Positions 5,192-7,261 of a stretch of DNA of 7,261 nucleotides are shown here, in pieces. The notes beneath the pieces are model-generated. The model was not told where the DNA came from, did not search any database, and saw only the letters and a program-made list of their open reading frames with translations. Numbering within the stretch: the first letter of the stretch is position 1; each line of letters begins with the position of its first letter. A program made the position numbers and the translations under genes. The stretch covers positions 1 through 7,261 of the forward strand of contig NZ_CAMPGZ010000205.1 in NCBI RefSeq assembly GCF_946885725.1. Direction: 5' to 3'. This stretch comes from an uncultured Nocardioides sp. Its GTDB lineage: Bacteria > Actinomycetota > Actinomycetes > Propionibacteriales > Nocardioidaceae.

Positions 5192-6563
5192 CCACCCCGC
5201 CGGCCACGAGCAGCACGGCGCAGGCGAGCATCGCGCGCTCGTAGCCCGCGTCGAACACCTCCGGCCGCGCGTAGTCGGCCCCCGCCAGCCCGACGAGCGC
5301 GGGCAGCGCCGCGACCGCGAGCAGCGAGCCGGTGCGCGCGACCGCGTTGTTGATCCCGCTGGCCACGCCGGTGAACCGGTCCGGTGCGGCCGCCATCACG
5401 CTGGTGGTGAGCGGAGCGACCAGCGCGGTGAGGCCGATGGAGAACACCAGCAGGCCGGGGAACACGTCGAGCCAGTAGGAGCTGCCGACGTCCACCGGCA
5501 CCAGCAGCAGGGCACCCGCGCCGCAGAGCACGGGGCCGATCGACAGCTGCGGCCGCGGCCCGATCCGCGCGGCGAGGGCGCCGGACTTCGACGAGCCGGC
5601 GAGCATCACCAGCGTCATCGGCAGCGTCGCCAGACCGGCCTGCCAGGGCGTGTAGCCGACCACGACCTGCAGCTGCAGCACGAGAAAGAACGACATCGCC
5701 CCGAGCGCGCCGTACACCAGCACGGTCATGGCGTTGGCGACGCTGAACGTGCGCGAGCGGAACAGGTGCAGCGGCATCAGCGGGTGCGCGCTGCGCGCCT
5801 CGACCGCGAGGAACGCCAGGAGCGCGGCGACGCCGAGGACCGCGAACGGAAGGGCGTACGGCGACTCCACTTCGATCAGCGCGTAGGTGATGCCGCCGAG
5901 CGCGAGCACGCCGAGCAACGATCCGGCGACGTCGAACGCGCGCGGGGCGTCGGGGTCGAGGCTCTCCGGGACGTGGCGAAGGCCGATGAGCACGATCGCG
6001 ATCACGATCGGCACGTTGGCGAGGAACACCCAGCGCCAGCTGGCCACCTCGATCACCCAGCCGCCCACCGGCGGGCCGATCGCCGCCGCGATGCCGCCGA
6101 GCCCGGCCCACTGGCCGATCACTGCGCCGCGGTCGCGCGGGTGGAACGAGCTCTGGATGATCGCCAGGCTGCCCGGTGTGAGCAGCGCGCCGCCGATGCC
6201 CTGGACGAGCCGGGCGAGCACCAGCTGGTCGGCGGTCTGCGCCACCGCGCAGAACAGTGAGGCGGCGCCGAACCACGTCGTGCCGACGAGGAAGATCCGG
6301 CGCCGGCCGTAGCGGTCGCCGAGCCCGCCGCCGACGAGGATCAGCGAGGCCAGCGTGAGCAGGTAGGCGTTGACCACCCACTGAAGCTCGGCGACCTCGG
6401 CGTCCAGGTCGCGGCCGATCCGCGGCAACGCCACGTTGACCACAGACCCGTCGAGGAACGCCATCCCGGAGGCGAGCACCGCCGCCGCCAGCACCCACCG
6501 GCCGGCCGCCGTACCCGAGCGGACGAACGGTTCACCCGTGCCCTGGCAGGCGGTCTGCGTCAT
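5142..6563 (-). CDS. MFS transporter, DHA2 (14-TM drug:H+ antiporter) family
   Basis: 473-residue inner-membrane exporter, the right size for a 14-helix DHA2 protein. Seen: TM1 carrying LDGSVVNVALPRIG (37-50, motif D1), motif A GGGLGDRYGRRR (78-89), motif B ARLVQGIGGALLTPG (117-131), and the antiporter motif C GIAAAIGPPVGG (157-168), followed by long hydrophobic segments to about 463. Proton-driven export of drugs, dyes or toxic metabolites is the known family role. The start ATG at 6563 is chosen because it overlaps the stop of the upstream acetyltransferase gene (TGATG) and the protein begins a short polar N-tail before TM1 (MTQTACQGTG); a longer in-frame version from 6707 would sit wholly in the acetyltransferase gene and adds Arg/Pro-rich residues unlike the family. 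Translational coupling with the acetyltransferase is likely. The 3' end overlaps the convergent monooxygenase gene by 50 bases. The substrate is unknown. Confidence 0.92.
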   Translation of the reverse strand: MTQTACQGTGEPFVRSGTAAGRWVLAAAVLASGMAFLDGSVVNVALPRIGRDLDAEVAELQWVVNAYLLTLASLILVGGGLGDRYGRRRIFLVGTTWFGAASLFCAVAQTADQLVLARLVQGIGGALLTPGSLAIIQSSFHPRDRGAVIGQWAGLGGIAAAIGPPVGGWVIEVASWRWVFLANVPIVIAIVLIGLRHVPESLDPDAPRAFDVAGSLLGVLALGGITYALIEVESPYALPFAVLGVAALLAFLAVEARSAHPLMPLHLFRSRTFSVANAMTVLVYGALGAMSFFLVLQLQVVVGYTPWQAGLATLPMTLVMLAGSSKSGALAARIGPRPQLSIGPVLCGAGALLLVPVDVGSSYWLDVFPGLLVFSIGLTALVAPLTTSVMAAAPDRFTGVASGINNAVARTGSLLAVAALPALVGLAGADYARPEVFDAGYERAMLACAVLLVAGGVVSLVGLPRRVPSPAAS

Positions 6564-7060
6564 CAGCGTTCCGACTGGACGATCAGCCGCGAGTAGCGCA
6601 TCTCCGTCGGGTGCGGGGGCCACGGCGCCTCGCGGCGCTCGGGCTCGGGTCGCCAGCCGAGGTACTCGTAGAGCCGGCGGGCGCGGTGGTTCTCCTCGAG
6701 GCACCACAGCGATGCGATCGTGGTGCCGCGGCGGTCCATGGCCTGCAGAACGAGCTCGATCGCGTCGGTGGCGAGCCCCTGGCCCCAGTGCTCGGGGTGC
6801 ACGGCGACGTGCCGCAGCGTCGTCGAGTCGTACGCCGCGAACATCACCAGGTCCTTGTCGGCCTCGTCGTCCTCGGCCACCAGCACGCGCACGTCGGGGT
6901 CGTCGAGGACCAGACTCCAGCGCGCGAGCACCGCGTCGTCCGGGAACGGGTACCGCTCCGGCGGGAACACGTGGCCGAGCGCGGCGAGGTTCGCCGCGCG
7001 CTCGAGGTCGCGCAGGGCCGTGACGTCGTCGGGCGTCGCCGTCCGGAACACCGTGGGCAC
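6563..7060 (-). CDS. GNAT-family N-acetyltransferase
   Basis: 165-residue cytosolic acetyltransferase, normal GNAT length, transferring acetyl from acetyl-CoA to an amine. Seen: an N-terminal FRTATPDDVTALRDLERAA (5-23) typical of the fold; motif A with beta-4 TLRHVAVHPEHWGQGLATDAI (81-101), in which WGQGLA (92-97) is the pyrophosphate loop with Trp where many GNATs have Arg/Gln; and motif B WCLEENHRARRLYEYLGW (119-136) with the conserved Asn124 and Tyr131. The GTG at 7060 is the first start in the frame; an in-frame GTG at 7051 is also possible, and no strong Shine-Dalgarno sequence precedes either, so a leaderless or weakly translated start cannot be excluded. Its stop overlaps the exporter start (TGATG), which makes the two genes an operon. 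The acceptor could be a small toxic amine, an antibiotic or a protein N-terminus; the sequence does not say. Confidence 0.9.
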   Translation of the reverse strand: MPTVFRTATPDDVTALRDLERAANLAALGHVFPPERYPFPDDAVLARWSLVLDDPDVRVLVAEDDEADKDLVMFAAYDSTTLRHVAVHPEHWGQGLATDAIELVLQAMDRRGTTIASLWCLEENHRARRLYEYLGWRPEPERREAPWPPHPTEMRYSRLIVQSER

Positions 7061-7096
7061 CCGTTCATGATGCCACCGGTTCGTGGACCGTCTCGC

Positions 7097-7121
7097 CGGG
7101 TGGTCGGCCGGGTGCCACCCG
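7097..7121 (-). repeat. GC-rich hairpin after the partial terminal gene
   Basis: The arms CGGGTGG (7097-7103) and CCACCCG (7115-7121) form a seven-base stem with an 11-base loop. The alternative CGGGT-gcc-ACCCG (7109-7121) shares its right arm. It begins seven bases after the stop of the minus-strand partial gene and lies 37 bases before the acetyltransferase start. There is no T run after it, so it may be a weak terminator, a processing or pausing site, or chance in GC-rich DNA. Confidence 0.3.
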
Positions 7122-7127
7122 ACTCGC

Positions 7128-7261
7128 TCATCGTGCCTCCGATGTCTGCTCGTGCGCCGACTGGACCTCCGCGCGGAACCGGACTTGCAAGGCGCCTTCC
7201 TCGATCCGCGCCCCGCTGACCTTGTGCCGGTGCAGCGCCGCGGGAAGAGCCAGCAGCCGAC
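7128..7261 (-). CDS. C-terminal end of an unidentified protein (N-terminus outside window)
   Basis: The minus-strand frame is open from the window edge to a TGA at 7128-7130 and gives 43 residues: LLALPAALHRHKVSG, then ARIEEGALQVRFRAEV, then a polar tail SAHEQTSEAR. By hand count about 36 of 43 codons end in G or C, the bias of the other genes here, which is the main reason to believe it is coding. The alternating pattern in ARIEEGALQVRFRAEV looks like a beta-hairpin. An LmeA/DUF2993-like lipid-binding protein is a loose thought only; I do not recognise the family. It lies upstream of the acetyltransferase-exporter pair on the same strand with a 67-base gap, so it could be the first gene of that operon. 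Confidence 0.6.
   Translation of the reverse strand, partial: RLLALPAALHRHKVSGARIEEGALQVRFRAEVQSAHEQTSEAR

Noticed and set aside
5026..6498. 490-residue minus-strand ORF in another frame over the exporter
   Set aside because: It is Arg/Ala-rich without membrane segments; the exporter frame has all DHA2 motifs.
6564..6707. Longer exporter start at 6707
   Set aside because: The added 48 residues are out-of-frame acetyltransferase sequence, and the TGATG junction gives a natural start at 6563.
6844..7131. 95-residue minus-strand ORF starting at an ATG that overlaps the TGA at 7128-7130 (ATGA)
   Set aside because: The overlap looks attractive, but the product is Arg/Thr/Ser-rich and is the acetyltransferase gene read out of frame; no GNAT residues appear before 7060 in that frame, so a frameshifted start is not supported.

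Overview
The window is dense, very high-GC DNA with strong G/C bias at third codon positions, GTG starts alongside ATG, ATGA and TGATG stop/start overlaps and very short intergenic gaps. With gene families common in Actinomycetota (short ALDH, SDR and FadR trio, DHA2 exporter, DHFR-family protein), this points to a high-GC actinobacterium, perhaps of the Nocardioides/Streptomyces/mycobacterial kind. The genus cannot be fixed from the sequence. I saw no RNA gene, insertion sequence, CRISPR array or phage gene.

Layout. (1) Bases 1-2461, plus strand: the 3' part of an aldehyde dehydrogenase gene, an SDR oxidoreductase gene overlapping it by ATGA, and 11 bases later a GntR/FadR-type repressor gene. 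The order ALDH-SDR matches the tail of the actinobacterial gamma-glutamylated amine clusters (M. tuberculosis glnA4-Rv2859c-aldC-Rv2857c, from memory). The best guess is therefore catabolism of an amine or amino-alcohol via aldehyde oxidation, controlled by its own FadR-type regulator. (2) Bases 2533-3156, plus: a DHFR/RibD-C-family reductase with its own strong ribosome binding site after a 71-base gap. (3) Bases 3153-3737, minus: an acetoacetate-decarboxylase-superfamily protein, convergent with (2) through a shared CTAG stop. (4) Bases 3785-5191, plus: a flavin-containing monooxygenase, divergent from (3) across 47 bases that carry a perfect AGAAC-AC-GTTCT inverted repeat. (5) Bases 5142-7060, minus: a GNAT acetyltransferase followed by a 14-TM DHA2-type MFS exporter, coupled by TGATG. 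The exporter gene runs 50 bases into the 3' end of the monooxygenase gene. (6) Bases 7128-7261, minus: the C-terminal end of an unidentified gene.

Together these look like ordinary accessory metabolism: an amine-aldehyde oxidation operon, a divergent monooxygenase/decarboxylase-family pair probably sharing one operator, and an acetyltransferase-exporter pair suited to detoxification. I do not see a clearly new system. The most testable points are the palindrome between the divergent pair, the altered lysine motif of the decarboxylase-like protein, and the overlapping convergent gene ends.
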